Made by a program: the position numbers and the translations under genes. DNA of 64,000 nucleotides from positions 1 through 64,000 of the forward strand of contig CAJAVU010000107.1 in NCBI GenBank assembly GCA_903945495.1, read 5' to 3'. This DNA comes from an uncultured Flavobacteriales bacterium. GTDB taxonomy: Bacteria; Bacteroidota; Bacteroidia; Flavobacteriales_D; Crocinitomicaceae. The notes beneath the pieces are model-generated. The model was not told the origin of the DNA, ran no database searches, and saw only the letters and a program-made list of their open reading frames with translations. Of this stretch, positions 1 to 9,210 are shown piece after piece (position 1 is the stretch's first letter; each line of letters begins with the position of its first letter).

Positions 1-2020
1 TACTATTCACATTTGCACTTAACAAAATTGATGCACCTTCACAGATGATAGTATCGAAGGTTTCTGTCCAAGCATACGGTGGATAATAAATTTCCGCAGT
101 CAAGACATTGTTACAGGCGTTGTCAGTGTACGTGACGGTATACGTTCCAGGGGTTGAAGTTGCAATATTTGGATTCTCCATTGTCGGTGTATTAATTACA
201 ATCGCCGTATCAGCGCAAGTCCAAACACCTCCAGCATATGAAGTTGTTCCTGAAACTTGGTAATTCATATAACACCCTAAACCTGAATCAAAGATGACTG
301 GTAAGGGTTGAACAAACAATGTAACGGTTGTATCATATTCACAACCAAAATCATCCACCACATTGTATTGGTAAGAATAATTTCCAGGTGAATTTGGTTG
401 AACCACAATCAATGTATCATTTTGACCAGAAACGATTGTCGGATCATCCGTCCAAAAATCACTCATGACAATATTTTGATATCCTTGCATTCCAGGGAAG
501 AATGATGGATCAAAAAACAATCCCCATTCAAAAATATAACCATCATCAATTCCCAAATTATCTTGAACAAAAATAGTCCAGTTACCATTCACAGGACAAC
601 CTGCTAAACTAGCAAAAGTTGTTTCTGGTGCGTATGTATTTGATGGATCAATTGACGTACCTGCAGACAAAGGTGGCTGACTTGCCACTGTAACTGTATT
701 ACCAAGATTTTGAGTCATTGGTCCAATGTCATTGAAAACAGAGCTAAAACAATACTCCCATCCCTCACCAGCGCCACCGCCACCACTATCATCAATAGGA
801 TGACCTAAAAATGTTCCTCCGCCGCTATTCCCCCCAGGGATATTACCAGGACTATAAGAATTCACTAAAGGTACAGTTGTTCCATTCGGACATTGCAACC
901 AAATTTCCAAATCTCCCAAATAAGAGTGCTCCATTGTAATACATACTTGATTCAAATCTTGAGCATTTGTAATTGTTGCTCCTGCTGGAAAACCGCCAAT
1001 TGAAATTGGTGCTTGGTACTGTTGACCAGATCCATCAGGCAAATAAGTTAAACCAGCAAAGTTTCCTCCTAAATTAAATGTTCCTTCAGGAATCGATACA
1101 CCTACTGTATCTGTTGGCGTTACACCACCAAGCAAATTCGTGTTTTGACCTAAACAAACAGTATCTTCTAATGGGCCTGTACCTGCAAAACTTGGTAATT
1201 GAGAAACCCTTACTTTACACATGATGTGAGAAATCTGAGGGAAATCATCTGTTAATTTTAAATCAATTAAGTAACCGGCTCTTGCTGGTGGAGTAAACCA
1301 GATTGAATCATTATTTGGATACACATTACCATCAGTAACATACCAATCAAAATCAATCGTTGAATTGACATTCTGAGAATAGCCATATCCAGTTGCTTCC
1401 AAGGAGTAAGGGAAAACTGGCGTTGCAATCAACAAAATACTATCCCCAAAACAAATATCGATGTACCCTGTATCAATTGGATCAATTGCATTTGGACCAG
1501 TACCGTTCACATATGCTTGTAAATGAGGCGTAAATGGTTGATTTTGATTTCCACATTGAACATTAGCATCCCATCCTGTACCTTCAGCTGAGCCATTTGA
1601 AATAAAAACAATCGTTAAACATCCGCTAGGGTTGTTCCATGACGCTTGATGTGTAAATCCAGTTGGATCTGTTACTGAATTGTGAACTCCCAGAAGTGGC
1701 GCTGAAGCAGTTGGTCCATCATAAACATAAATAAAATCAGAACCGTCTACATCAAATGTAAATCCGGCGTTGATTGCCATGGTAATCGACATTTTTGTAC
1801 CCAATGTCAAATCCGGACAAAATGTAATTGTGTCATTATAATTACCAGGATAATTTGCGCCACCACCTGGATCTTGAAAATTTGTACCACTGACACCAAA
1901 CGTATTACAGTTGGCAGGATTACTTTGTGGATAACCAGGATCTCCCATAATCACGGTTTGTCCATAAGAATAAACCAATGAGAACACACTTAAAAGAGTT
2001 AAAAAGAATATTTTTTTCAT
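1..2020 (-). CDS. Large secreted CUB/P-domain protein, C-terminus outside the window
   Basis: The frame is open from the ATG at 2020 to the window edge (673 residues seen), so the C-terminus is missing. It begins with a signal peptide (MKKIFFLTLLSVFSLVYSYGQ). Next comes a CUB-like domain at roughly residues 30-150, with motifs FIYVYDGP and CLTIVFISNGS. A proprotein-convertase P-like domain follows at about 310-470, with HSYLGDLEIWLQCPNG. Then come Ig/PKD-like segments (YQYNVVDDFGCEYD, GTYTVTYTDNAC). This layout is typical of surface adhesins or enzymes exported by the type IX secretion system, whose sorting domain would lie beyond the edge. It starts 4 bases after the stop of the small upstream gene, so the two are probably co-transcribed. 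The substrate or ligand is unknown. Confidence 0.85.
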   Translation of the reverse strand, partial: MKKIFFLTLLSVFSLVYSYGQTVIMGDPGYPQSNPANCNTFGVSGTNFQDPGGGANYPGNYNDTITFCPDLTLGTKMSITMAINAGFTFDVDGSDFIYVYDGPTASAPLLGVHNSVTDPTGFTHQASWNNPSGCLTIVFISNGSAEGTGWDANVQCGNQNQPFTPHLQAYVNGTGPNAIDPIDTGYIDICFGDSILLIATPVFPYSLEATGYGYSQNVNSTIDFDWYVTDGNVYPNNDSIWFTPPARAGYLIDLKLTDDFPQISHIMCKVRVSQLPSFAGTGPLEDTVCLGQNTNLLGGVTPTDTVGVSIPEGTFNLGGNFAGLTYLPDGSGQQYQAPISIGGFPAGATITNAQDLNQVCITMEHSYLGDLEIWLQCPNGTTVPLVNSYSPGNIPGGNSGGGTFLGHPIDDSGGGGAGEGWEYCFSSVFNDIGPMTQNLGNTVTVASQPPLSAGTSIDPSNTYAPETTFASLAGCPVNGNWTIFVQDNLGIDDGYIFEWGLFFDPSFFPGMQGYQNIVMSDFWTDDPTIVSGQNDTLIVVQPNSPGNYSYQYNVVDDFGCEYDTTVTLFVQPLPVIFDSGLGCYMNYQVSGTTSYAGGVWTCADTAIVINTPTMENPNIATSTPGTYTVTYTDNACNNVLTAEIYYPPYAWTETFDTIICEGASILLSANVNS

Positions 2021-2024
2021 AGTG

Positions 2025-2399
2025 TTACTTTTTGCTTGATAATTCCTGATTTAAAACAATAGCAGACTTAACTACTAACATTTTATTCGTCCCTTGAATT
2101 AAAAAATATTGATTTTGATTTTCAATAATTGACAAACCTAATTCTTGATAATTCAATTTAGTCAAATCAGGTACAGAAATCGCTTTGTAATCTGAAGTGT
2201 TTTTACCTGCTGGTGTATCAATGATATAACAAGCGTTTTGGAGAGAGAAATTGATCAATTCATATTTTTTTGAATCAACTTTTTTTAATGTTTTCAATTC
2301 TTCAGAAGAATACTTTTTACTCAAGGTTTCATCAACTTTTTGAGAAAAAGAATAAGAACTTATGAAAAGCGAAACAGCTAGAAATAAGAAATGTTTCAT
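2025..2399 (-). CDS. Small exported protein of unknown function
   Basis: This 124-residue protein has a clear signal peptide (MKHFLFLAVSLFISSYSFSQ). The mature part is about 104 residues, Lys- and Ser-rich, with no cysteine-based lipobox and no domain I recognise. It lies directly upstream of the large secreted CUB/P-domain gene, 4 bases apart on the same strand. A shared transcript and a role linked to that protein are plausible but not shown. A secreted or periplasmic location is inferred from the signal peptide. Confidence 0.75.
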   Translation of the reverse strand: MKHFLFLAVSLFISSYSFSQKVDETLSKKYSSEELKTLKKVDSKKYELINFSLQNACYIIDTPAGKNTSDYKAISVPDLTKLNYQELGLSIIENQNQYFLIQGTNKMLVVKSAIVLNQELSSKK

Positions 2400-2500
2400 A
2401 AACTTTTATTTTGTTTAAGCATAGACCCAAATTGTTTAAAAAAAGTTGCATTTGGGGATAAAAGTTAATTTTTATCAAGGCTAAAATTAATAATTAAAGT

Positions 2501-2508
2501 TAGTTTTG
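2501..2508 (+). promoter_or_regulatory. -7 promoter box of the transketolase operon
   Basis: TAGTTTTG fits the Bacteroidota -7 consensus TAnnTTTG and lies 28 bases before the ATG at 2537. I see no good TTG-type -33 element upstream. Confidence 0.5.
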
Positions 2509-2536
2509 CAATAACAAACAGCGACATTTAAAAAGA

Positions 2537-3379
2537 ATGGAAAATTTAGAATTAGAGAAAATTGCTTCACAAGTAAGACGAGATATTTTAAGAATGGTTT
2601 CAGAAGTAAATTCTGGTCACCCAGGTGGATCTTTAGGTTGTGCCGATTTTTTAACTTTATTGTATTTTGAGGTTATGAACCATAATCCAAAAGCATTTAC
2701 AATGGACGGTAAGAATGAAGATCTATTTTTCTTGTCAAACGGACATATTTCTCCAGTGTGGTATAGTGTTTTAGCTCGTGCTGGTTATTTCCCTGTTGCT
2801 GATTTAGGAACATTCAGAAAATTATCATCAAAACTACAAGGACATCCTTCAACAGATAAAAAATTATCTGGAATTCGCATGGCATCAGGTTCATTAGGAC
2901 AAGGGTTATCTGTTGCGATTGGTGCTGCTTTGACTAAAAAATTAAATGGTGACAAATCGCTTGTGTATTGTTTACATGGAGACGGCGAATTACAAGAAGG
3001 TCAAATCTGGGAAGCGGCAATGTACGCTGCAGCAAATAAGGTTGACAATGTGATTGCAACAATTGATTACAACGGTCGTCAAATTGATGGTGATGTTGAA
3101 ACAGTTTTGTCATTAGGTAACTTAGGACAAAAATGGCAAGCTTTTGGTTGGGAGGTTCTTGAAATGAACGGTCACGATATGCAAGACATGAAAAATACTA
3201 TTTCCAAAGCACAATCACTTTGTGGTCACGGAAAGCCAGTTGTTATCATTATGAAAACAGAAATGGGTCAAGGAGTTGACTTCATGATGGGCTCTCATAA
3301 ATGGCACGGTGTTGCACCAAATCCAGAACAGTTAGCGAACGCATTGGGTCAGTTAGAAGAAACATTGGGAGATTATTAA
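2537..3379 (+). CDS. Transketolase, N-terminal (ThDP-binding) subunit
   Basis: This 280-residue protein matches the first half of transketolase (EC 2.2.1.1), which moves two-carbon ketol units in the non-oxidative pentose phosphate pathway. It has the substrate-loop motif GHPGG at residues 27-31. The thiamine-diphosphate/metal motif starts with GDG at 148-150 (HGDGELQEGQIWEA) and ends at the DYNG asparagine near 179. The pyrimidine-binding half is a separate gene at 4738, so the active enzyme should be a two-polypeptide complex, as known for split transketolases. Unusually, a von Willebrand A gene lies between the halves and begins on the base after this stop codon. Confidence 0.93.
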   Translation: MENLELEKIASQVRRDILRMVSEVNSGHPGGSLGCADFLTLLYFEVMNHNPKAFTMDGKNEDLFFLSNGHISPVWYSVLARAGYFPVADLGTFRKLSSKLQGHPSTDKKLSGIRMASGSLGQGLSVAIGAALTKKLNGDKSLVYCLHGDGELQEGQIWEAAMYAAANKVDNVIATIDYNGRQIDGDVETVLSLGNLGQKWQAFGWEVLEMNGHDMQDMKNTISKAQSLCGHGKPVVIIMKTEMGQGVDFMMGSHKWHGVAPNPEQLANALGQLEETLGDY

Positions 3380-4735
3380 TTGAAAAAGCTCCTACTCATA
3401 GCGTTATTATTCAGTTCACCACTTGTTTTTGGACAAGAAAAATTGACGCGCATACTTTTTATCCTCGATGCATCAAATAGTATGAATGCAAACTGGGAAG
3501 GAGCACAAACGCGTATCGAAGCGGCTAAAGAACTATTGGCTCAAAGTGTTGATAGTTTGAAAGGAACTCCGAATTTGGAAATAGCGTTGCGCGTGTACGG
3601 TCATCAATCTCCAATTACAGCAACCTACCAAGATTGTAATGATACAAAATTGGAAATTCCATTTGGTGCAGATAATTATGACAAGGTAAAATACCGCATA
3701 AAATCGATTGTTGCAAAAGGAACAACCCCGATTGCTCGTTCATTGGAGGCTGCGGCAGAAGATTTCCCTGATCAAAATTCGCGAAACATCATCATTCTAA
3801 TTACCGATGGTTTAGAAGCATGTGATAACGATCCATGTGTGATTGCAAAAAAACTCAAAGACAAAGGTGTTAAAGTAACTCCGTTTGTAATTGGACTTGG
3901 AATGGATTTATCGTATTTGGATAAATTCAACTGTATTGGTGAATATGCCGATGCAGAAACAAAGGATGCATTTCGTAATGTATTGAAAAATGTCGTAAAC
4001 AAGGCCTTGGTGAACACTACTGTTCAAATTAACTTGAACGATATTTACAAAAATCCAAAGGAAACTGACGTAACAATGTTCCTGTATGAAGCTGGTACAA
4101 AAAACTTAAAATACACTTTCGTACATACGTTAAACCGTTACGGAAATCCAGATACTTTAATTATTGATCCAGCAATGAAGTACGACTTAGTCGTAAATAC
4201 GCTTCCAATGATTGAAAAAAAGAACATTATCCTTAAAAAGAATGTTCACAATACCATCATCGTTGATGCACCTCAAGGCTATATTAAACCGCGATTTGTC
4301 AATGCAACAAAACAATATCCATTGGAAATTCGTGTAATGCAAAGTACGAATCCAGCAACGATTAATGTGCAAAAAGTGAATACTACAGGAAAATACATTG
4401 TTGGAAAATACGACTTGGAAATACTAACATTGCCAAGAACTTATACAACTGTTGACGTTACGCAAAGTAGCACTATCAATATTGACATCCAAGCTCCAGG
4501 TTCTTTTACATACAAAACATCTACAGCAGTTATTGCGCAGGTTTTTGTGATTCGTGAAAGTGGGAACATGGAATGGGTTTGTAATTTAGATGATACGCTA
4601 TTGAATGGCGGATTCCAATTGCAACCAGGTAATTATCGATTGGTTTATCGACAAAAAAGTCTCAAATCTTCTTCTTATACAATCGAGAAGAACTTTAGAA
4701 TATATTCAAATAAAACAACAACATTAACATTTTAA
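3380..4735 (+). CDS. Exported von Willebrand factor A domain protein
   Basis: This 451-residue protein starts with TTG right after the upstream stop codon. The start is supported by the signal peptide that follows ([18 protein letters not shown]) and by a GGGAG stretch just upstream. The vWA domain spans about residues 23-210 and has an intact MIDAS metal site: DASNS at 30-34, a Thr in GTTPIARS, and ITDG. The C-terminal 230 residues look like beta-sandwich repeats of unknown family. An extracytoplasmic metal-dependent adhesion or scaffold role is inferred. There is zero spacing to the transketolase N gene and 2 bases to the C gene, so all three are translated from one mRNA, but no functional link to transketolase is known to me. 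Confidence 0.85.
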   Translation: MKKLLLIALLFSSPLVFGQEKLTRILFILDASNSMNANWEGAQTRIEAAKELLAQSVDSLKGTPNLEIALRVYGHQSPITATYQDCNDTKLEIPFGADNYDKVKYRIKSIVAKGTTPIARSLEAAAEDFPDQNSRNIIILITDGLEACDNDPCVIAKKLKDKGVKVTPFVIGLGMDLSYLDKFNCIGEYADAETKDAFRNVLKNVVNKALVNTTVQINLNDIYKNPKETDVTMFLYEAGTKNLKYTFVHTLNRYGNPDTLIIDPAMKYDLVVNTLPMIEKKNIILKKNVHNTIIVDAPQGYIKPRFVNATKQYPLEIRVMQSTNPATINVQKVNTTGKYIVGKYDLEILTLPRTYTTVDVTQSSTINIDIQAPGSFTYKTSTAVIAQVFVIRESGNMEWVCNLDDTLLNGGFQLQPGNYRLVYRQKSLKSSSYTIEKNFRIYSNKTTTLTF

Positions 4736-4737
4736 AC

Positions 4738-5697
4738 ATGAAGGAATTCGAAATTCTTGGAAATAAAGACACACGCTCAGGTTTTGGAGAAGGATTAGCT
4801 GAACTAGGAAGAACAAACGAAAACGTTGTCGCTCTTTGCGCAGATTTAACTGGTTCTTTGAAAATGGATGCATTCTTAAAAGAAAACCCTGAACGTTTTT
4901 TTCAAGTTGGAATTGCTGAGGCAAACATGATGAGTGTTGCTGCGGGTATGACAATTGGTGGTAAAATTCCGTTTACTGGAACGTTTGCTAACTTCTCTAC
5001 TGGTCGCGTTTATGATCAGATTCGTCAGTCGATTGCTTACTCTCAAAAAAATGTAAAAATCTGCGCTTCACATGCTGGATTAACTTTAGGTGAAGACGGT
5101 GCCACACATCAAATTCTTGAAGACATTGGAATGATGAAAATGTTACCAAACATGACGGTTATTGTTCCTGCTGACTTCAATCAAACGAAACAGGCAACAA
5201 TTGCGATTGCTGAACACAATGGCCCAGTTTATTTGCGTTTTGGTCGCCCAGTAATGCCAATTTTCGTAAAGCCAGATGCGAAATTTGAAATTGGAAAAGC
5301 TGATGTATTAACAGAAGGAACTGATGTAACAATCATTGCTTGTGGTCACTTGGTTTGGAAATCAATTGAAGCAGCGAAAGAATTGGAAGCAGCAGGAATT
5401 TCTGTTGAATTAATCAATATGCACACGATTAAACCCTTGGACGTTCAAGCAATTTTGAAATCAGTTCAAAAAACAAAATGTGTTGTTACAGCTGAAGAGC
5501 ACATGATGAACGGTGGTTTGGGTGATTCTGTTGCTCAAGTATTGGCTCAAAACTTCTTAGCTCCTCAAGAATATGTTGCTGTAAACGATTCATTTGGAGA
5601 AAGTGGAACACCAATGGAATTGATGACGAAATACGGAATTGACACTGCTGATGTTGTGAAAGCTGCTAAAAAAGTTATCGCTCGTAAAAACGCATAA
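4738..5697 (+). CDS. Transketolase, C-terminal subunit
   Basis: This 319-residue protein supplies the pyrimidine-binding and C-terminal domains of transketolase. The catalytic Glu that activates thiamine diphosphate sits in GIAEANMM (about residue 61). Further transketolase-like blocks are GEDGATHQ and YLRFGRP, and the last third, after VTIIACG, is the C-terminal domain. It pairs with the N-terminal subunit at 2537-3379. The gene follows the vWA gene by 2 bases and the operon ends at a strong hairpin terminator. 1-deoxyxylulose-5-phosphate synthase is related, but the separate N half with GHPGG fits transketolase better. Confidence 0.93.
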   Translation: MKEFEILGNKDTRSGFGEGLAELGRTNENVVALCADLTGSLKMDAFLKENPERFFQVGIAEANMMSVAAGMTIGGKIPFTGTFANFSTGRVYDQIRQSIAYSQKNVKICASHAGLTLGEDGATHQILEDIGMMKMLPNMTVIVPADFNQTKQATIAIAEHNGPVYLRFGRPVMPIFVKPDAKFEIGKADVLTEGTDVTIIACGHLVWKSIEAAKELEAAGISVELINMHTIKPLDVQAILKSVQKTKCVVTAEEHMMNGGLGDSVAQVLAQNFLAPQEYVAVNDSFGESGTPMELMTKYGIDTADVVKAAKKVIARKNA

Positions 5698-5735
5698 ATC
5701 CAGTGACTTTCATAAGTCCTGAGAAAATAAATACG

Positions 5736-5743
5736 TAATTTTG
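5736..5743 (+). promoter_or_regulatory. Possible -7 box of the aminotransferase gene
   Basis: TAATTTTG matches TAnnTTTG and abuts the start of the transketolase terminator stem at 5744. Transcription would begin inside the terminator sequence, about 30 bases before the ATG at 5781. No convincing -33 element was found. Confidence 0.35.
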
Positions 5744-5774
5744 AACCGTCCCGCATGTGTAGGACGGTTTTTTT
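5744..5774 (+). terminator. Rho-independent terminator of the transketolase operon
   Basis: An 8-bp perfect stem, AACCGTCC (5744-5751) with GGACGGTT (5762-5769), has a 10-base loop and leads into a run of seven T (5768-5774). It follows the transketolase C stop by 46 bases and ends where the next gene's leader begins. Confidence 0.85.
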
Positions 5775-5780
5775 GTGAAC

Positions 5781-6971
5781 ATGATGTCTAGAAATTCAGA
5801 ATTTATCCAAAAACTTGGGCAGACCAATCAAAGCCCATATTTAATCGATGTTGATCGTGCTGAAGGAATCTACATTTACGACAAAGAAAACAAGGCGTAT
5901 ATGGACATGATTGCAGGTGTTGCGGTAAGTAACGTTGGTCACAACCATCCTAAAATTACGCAGGCTTTAAAATCCCAAATTGACAAACATTTACATGTGA
6001 TGGTGTATGGTGAATTCATTCAGGATTCCCAATTAGCCTTTGCTCAACGTTTGGTTCGATTACTTCCTGCAACTTTAAACACAGTTTACACGGTAAACTC
6101 TGGAACTGAAGCAAATGAAGCAGCTTTAAAACTAGCCAAACGCGTAACCGGAAGAACAGAACTTGTTTCTTTTCGCGGATCGTATCACGGTTCTACGCAT
6201 GGATCGATGAGTGTTTCTGGAAATGAAGTTAAAAAACAAGCGTTTCGTCCCTTATTACCCGACGTTCGTTTTTTACAACATAATTCAATACCAGATTTAG
6301 AATATATCACTACTAAAACAGCTGGTGTTATTATCGAAACAATTCAAGGGGATGCAGGCGTTCGTGTTCCGAATCCTGAATTTTTGCAGGTATTGAGAAA
6401 GCGTTGTACAGAAGTTGGTGCTTTGCTGATTTTCGATGAAATTCAATGTGGAATGGGACGTGCGGGTAAACTATTTGCTTTTGAACATTTCAATGTAATT
6501 CCGGATGTATTGACCTTGGGAAAAGCACTTGGCGGCGGAATGCCAATTGGCGCAGTTGTTTCTTCGCATGAAAACTTGTGGGAATTCACATACAACCCAA
6601 TGCTGGGACATATCACAACATTTGGTGGACATCCAGTAGTGTGTGCTTCAGCAAATGCCTTTCTTGAAATAATGGAAACGGAAATTGATTTTGAAGAAGT
6701 AGAACGTTTAGGCGCTTTATTAGAATCAATCGTAGGACTAAGTCCTGAAATCAAAGAAATTCGCCGTATTGGAATGATGTTCGCCTTCGATATGGAATCG
6801 TTTGAACGCGTTGAAAAAGTCGTAAAACGTTGCTTGGAAAAAGGATTGATTAGCTTCTGGTTTTTATCACATCCTTATAGCTTTAGACTTTCTCCACCTT
6901 TAACCATCACAGAAGATGAAATTCGAAAAGCTGGAGACATTATTCTTTCTTCGATTTTAGAAACGTCTTAA
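5781..6971 (+). CDS. Class III PLP-dependent aminotransferase
   Basis: This aminotransferase of about 396 residues belongs to the ornithine/acetylornithine family. The PLP-binding lysine lies in LTLGKALGGGMPIGAVV, the cofactor-contacting Asp in LIFDEIQCGMGR, and the substrate/PLP region in TVNSGTEANEAALKLAKR. I chose ATG 5781 (5784 is equally possible). The longer GTG start at 5775 begins on the base after the upstream terminator T-run. The true amino-group donor cannot be told from sequence; argD-like, rocD-like or another omega-aminotransferase are all open. Neighbours give no pathway clue. Confidence 0.85.
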   Translation: MMSRNSEFIQKLGQTNQSPYLIDVDRAEGIYIYDKENKAYMDMIAGVAVSNVGHNHPKITQALKSQIDKHLHVMVYGEFIQDSQLAFAQRLVRLLPATLNTVYTVNSGTEANEAALKLAKRVTGRTELVSFRGSYHGSTHGSMSVSGNEVKKQAFRPLLPDVRFLQHNSIPDLEYITTKTAGVIIETIQGDAGVRVPNPEFLQVLRKRCTEVGALLIFDEIQCGMGRAGKLFAFEHFNVIPDVLTLGKALGGGMPIGAVVSSHENLWEFTYNPMLGHITTFGGHPVVCASANAFLEIMETEIDFEEVERLGALLESIVGLSPEIKEIRRIGMMFAFDMESFERVEKVVKRCLEKGLISFWFLSHPYSFRLSPPLTITEDEIRKAGDIILSSILETS

Positions 6972-6981
6972 TTTAATCTAC

Positions 6982-7347
6982 TTAGATTTCCTTCAATAAA
7001 AAATCGATGTGAGCGAATTGTTCCTTCGTGTTTTTCACTTTCGAACGAAAATACGACTCACGTTTTTTTGCACGGTATTTCTTTGTTGCAACACCAAAAC
7101 TTAGCGCACCAAAAATTGTCGTAAGAACAGGAGGTTTTGGTCCAAATTGAGGGTCAATTGGCTCAATATCTTCCACATGAATTGCCAATTCTTCATTCAA
7201 TTGCAAATCAATCAAATTTGATTTCAAGGAATTTGAATAGTTTGCAAATCGTTCGATTGCCTCCTCCTCTATTTTCTTCGATTTTAAAATTTTATCCGCT
7301 TGGAATTGAATATCCTTTAGCTGACGAAATAAATTGTCAATGCTCAT
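6982..7347 (-). CDS. Conserved-looking hypothetical protein
   Basis: This 121-residue soluble protein has no signal peptide. The N-terminal 50 residues are predicted helical and charge-rich (LKDIQFQADKILKSKKIEEE), probably a coiled coil. A Pro-rich link (DPQFGPKPPV) leads to a short hydrophobic stretch (TTIFGALSFGVATKKY) and a basic tail. I recognise no family. It converges on the aminotransferase with a 10-base gap and lies downstream of the msrB gene on the same strand. Confidence 0.6.
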   Translation of the reverse strand: MSIDNLFRQLKDIQFQADKILKSKKIEEEAIERFANYSNSLKSNLIDLQLNEELAIHVEDIEPIDPQFGPKPPVLTTIFGALSFGVATKKYRAKKRESYFRSKVKNTKEQFAHIDFLLKEI

Positions 7348-7385
7348 TTTTCGTGATCGATGGTTACATCAAAATTACGAAATCT

Positions 7386-7868
7386 TTACTTGATTGTAGC
7401 CGGAATTTTATCAACATCTGCTGAAGGAATGAACTTAATCGAACTGGTATTTACGCAATGACGTGTGTCTTTATCCGTAAATCCTTCACCAAGAAAAACA
7501 TGTCCTAAATGCCCCTGACAATTGTTGCAAATTATTTCAACACGCATACCGTCAGCATCAGGAACGCGTTTCACTGAACCTTCAATTTCATCATCAAAAC
7601 TTGGCCAACCGCAATGCGAATCAAACTTATCTTCTGATGTATAAAGCGGATTATTACACTGACGACAAATGTACAATCCTTCGTCTTTTTTCAAATAATA
7701 ATCCCCACTATATGGTCGATCCGTAGCTTTTTCCAGAATAACACGTTGTTCTTGTGCTGTTAATTGATTGTAATTCTTTGTTGAATCCATTGGTGTTTGA
7801 TTTGATGTTGGTTGAGCTTGACATCCAGTCAGAAGCCCAAAAAATAAGCCTAAAAAAAGAAATTTCAT
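7386..7868 (-). CDS. msrB: Lipoprotein peptide-methionine (R)-S-oxide reductase
   Basis: This 160-residue MsrB reduces the R-epimer of methionine sulfoxide in oxidised proteins (EC 1.8.4.12). Two zinc-binding CxxC pairs (CRQC, CNNC), the HCGWPSF block and the catalytic cysteine in RHCVNTSS are all present. The N-terminus is a lipoprotein signal with lipobox LLTGC (Cys16), so the enzyme should be tethered in the periplasm. There it would repair envelope proteins. No msrA is fused or adjacent. It lies between a hypothetical gene and bioA on the same strand, 57 bases after bioA. Confidence 0.92.
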   Translation of the reverse strand: MKFLFLGLFFGLLTGCQAQPTSNQTPMDSTKNYNQLTAQEQRVILEKATDRPYSGDYYLKKDEGLYICRQCNNPLYTSEDKFDSHCGWPSFDDEIEGSVKRVPDADGMRVEIICNNCQGHLGHVFLGEGFTDKDTRHCVNTSSIKFIPSADVDKIPATIK

Positions 7869-7925
7869 ATTACGTTTTTCTTTCTAAACGTTTCAATTGC
7901 GCAGAAAGTTCATTGTTAACAAATT

Positions 7926-9209
7926 TTAAGCTTTTGCTTCTTGCAACGAAATGAACGTTTGAAGCTTTTCATATATTTTGTTCAACTCAAGCTCTGTTAT
8001 GCAATAGGGCGGATTGATAAAAATAATATTCCCCAATGGTCGCAACAATATTCCATTTTCCAAAAAATACGTGTAGGCTTGATCTCGAATATCCGAAAAA
8101 TAGGATGATTCACCTGATGTTTTCAATTCAATCGCCAAAATTGTTCCCAAAAAGCGTACATTTTCCACAGAAGTTGAATCAATCGTAAGCGCAAACGCTT
8201 CGTTTGCATCTGCAATGCGTTTTACATTCTCCCAAGTAGATTGCTGTTCAAACAGGTCTAAACTCGCACATGCAGCAGCACACGACAAGGGATTTCCTGT
8301 GAAGGAATGTCCGTGTAACAACGCTTTGGATTTTTCCTCTGACAAAAATGCTGCATAAATTTCATTCGTTGCAACAGTCAACCCCAACGGTAAAACGCCT
8401 CCAGTTAATCCTTTCGATAAACAAACAATATCGGGAACAATTTCTGTGTGTTGAAAGGCAAAATAAGTTCCCGTTCTTCCCCAAGCAGTCATTACTTCGT
8501 CTAAAATCACTTTGACCTCGTACTGCTTAGCCATGTTCACCAATCGTGTTAAAAAACCGGTTGAATACATGCGCATTCCAGCTGAACCTTGAACCAATGG
8601 TTCTAAAATTACTGCTGCAAATTCAGTTGATTTAAATAAGTTTTCTGCTTGAAGGATCAACTCTTCTTCGTTGTCTTTTGTTGGAAAATCAATAAAATCT
8701 ACATCAAAGAAGAAATGTTCAAAAGGTTGATTGAAATAGCCACGTTGTCCAACCGCCATGGCACCAAATGTATCACCGTGATAAGCGCCATCCAAGGCAA
8801 GAATTCGTTTTTTCGGTTGGTTTTTGTTGTGCCAATATTGAAATACCATTTTCAACGCTACTTCAATTGCCGTGGAGCCATTGTCCGAGAAAAATACTTT
8901 CGCCAAGGGATTTGGTAACAATTGAACAATGCGTTCCGCTAATTCAACCGCTTTTGGATGCGTTGCACCAGCGAAAATGGCATGATCTATTTGCTTGAAT
9001 TGTTCATTGATTGCATTTCCAATGTGTTCATTTCCGTGTCCATGCACATTTACCCACCAAGAAGAATTACAATCAATGTATTCTTTTCCATCAGCAGTGA
9101 ACAAGCTTGTGTTTTTCGCTCTCACCAATTCTAATGGTTCTGGTGCTGTTTGCATTTGCGTAAATGGATGCCAAACGTATGCTTTGTCTTTTTTCAATAA
9201 ATCCGACAT
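7926..9209 (-). CDS. bioA: Adenosylmethionine-8-amino-7-oxononanoate aminotransferase
   Basis: This 427-residue BioA converts 7-keto-8-aminopelargonic acid to 7,8-diaminopelargonic acid, using S-adenosylmethionine as amino donor, in biotin synthesis. Family signatures include WHPFTQMQ near the N-terminus, the substrate motif SSWWVNVHGHGN, the Asp in VILDEVMTAWGRTG and the PLP lysine in CLSKGLTGG. It starts one base after the bioD stop, so the pair is translationally coupled and acts in consecutive steps. No bioF, bioC, bioH or bioB is visible in the window. Confidence 0.95.
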   Translation of the reverse strand: MSDLLKKDKAYVWHPFTQMQTAPEPLELVRAKNTSLFTADGKEYIDCNSSWWVNVHGHGNEHIGNAINEQFKQIDHAIFAGATHPKAVELAERIVQLLPNPLAKVFFSDNGSTAIEVALKMVFQYWHNKNQPKKRILALDGAYHGDTFGAMAVGQRGYFNQPFEHFFFDVDFIDFPTKDNEEELILQAENLFKSTEFAAVILEPLVQGSAGMRMYSTGFLTRLVNMAKQYEVKVILDEVMTAWGRTGTYFAFQHTEIVPDIVCLSKGLTGGVLPLGLTVATNEIYAAFLSEEKSKALLHGHSFTGNPLSCAAACASLDLFEQQSTWENVKRIADANEAFALTIDSTSVENVRFLGTILAIELKTSGESSYFSDIRDQAYTYFLENGILLRPLGNIIFINPPYCITELELNKIYEKLQTFISLQEAKA

Positions 9210-9210
9210 C

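Noticed and set aside
2411-2439. Two TTGTTTAA words resembling the carotenoid operator
   Set aside because: They lie in AT-rich sequence without an inverted arrangement or a shared -7 box; likely chance.
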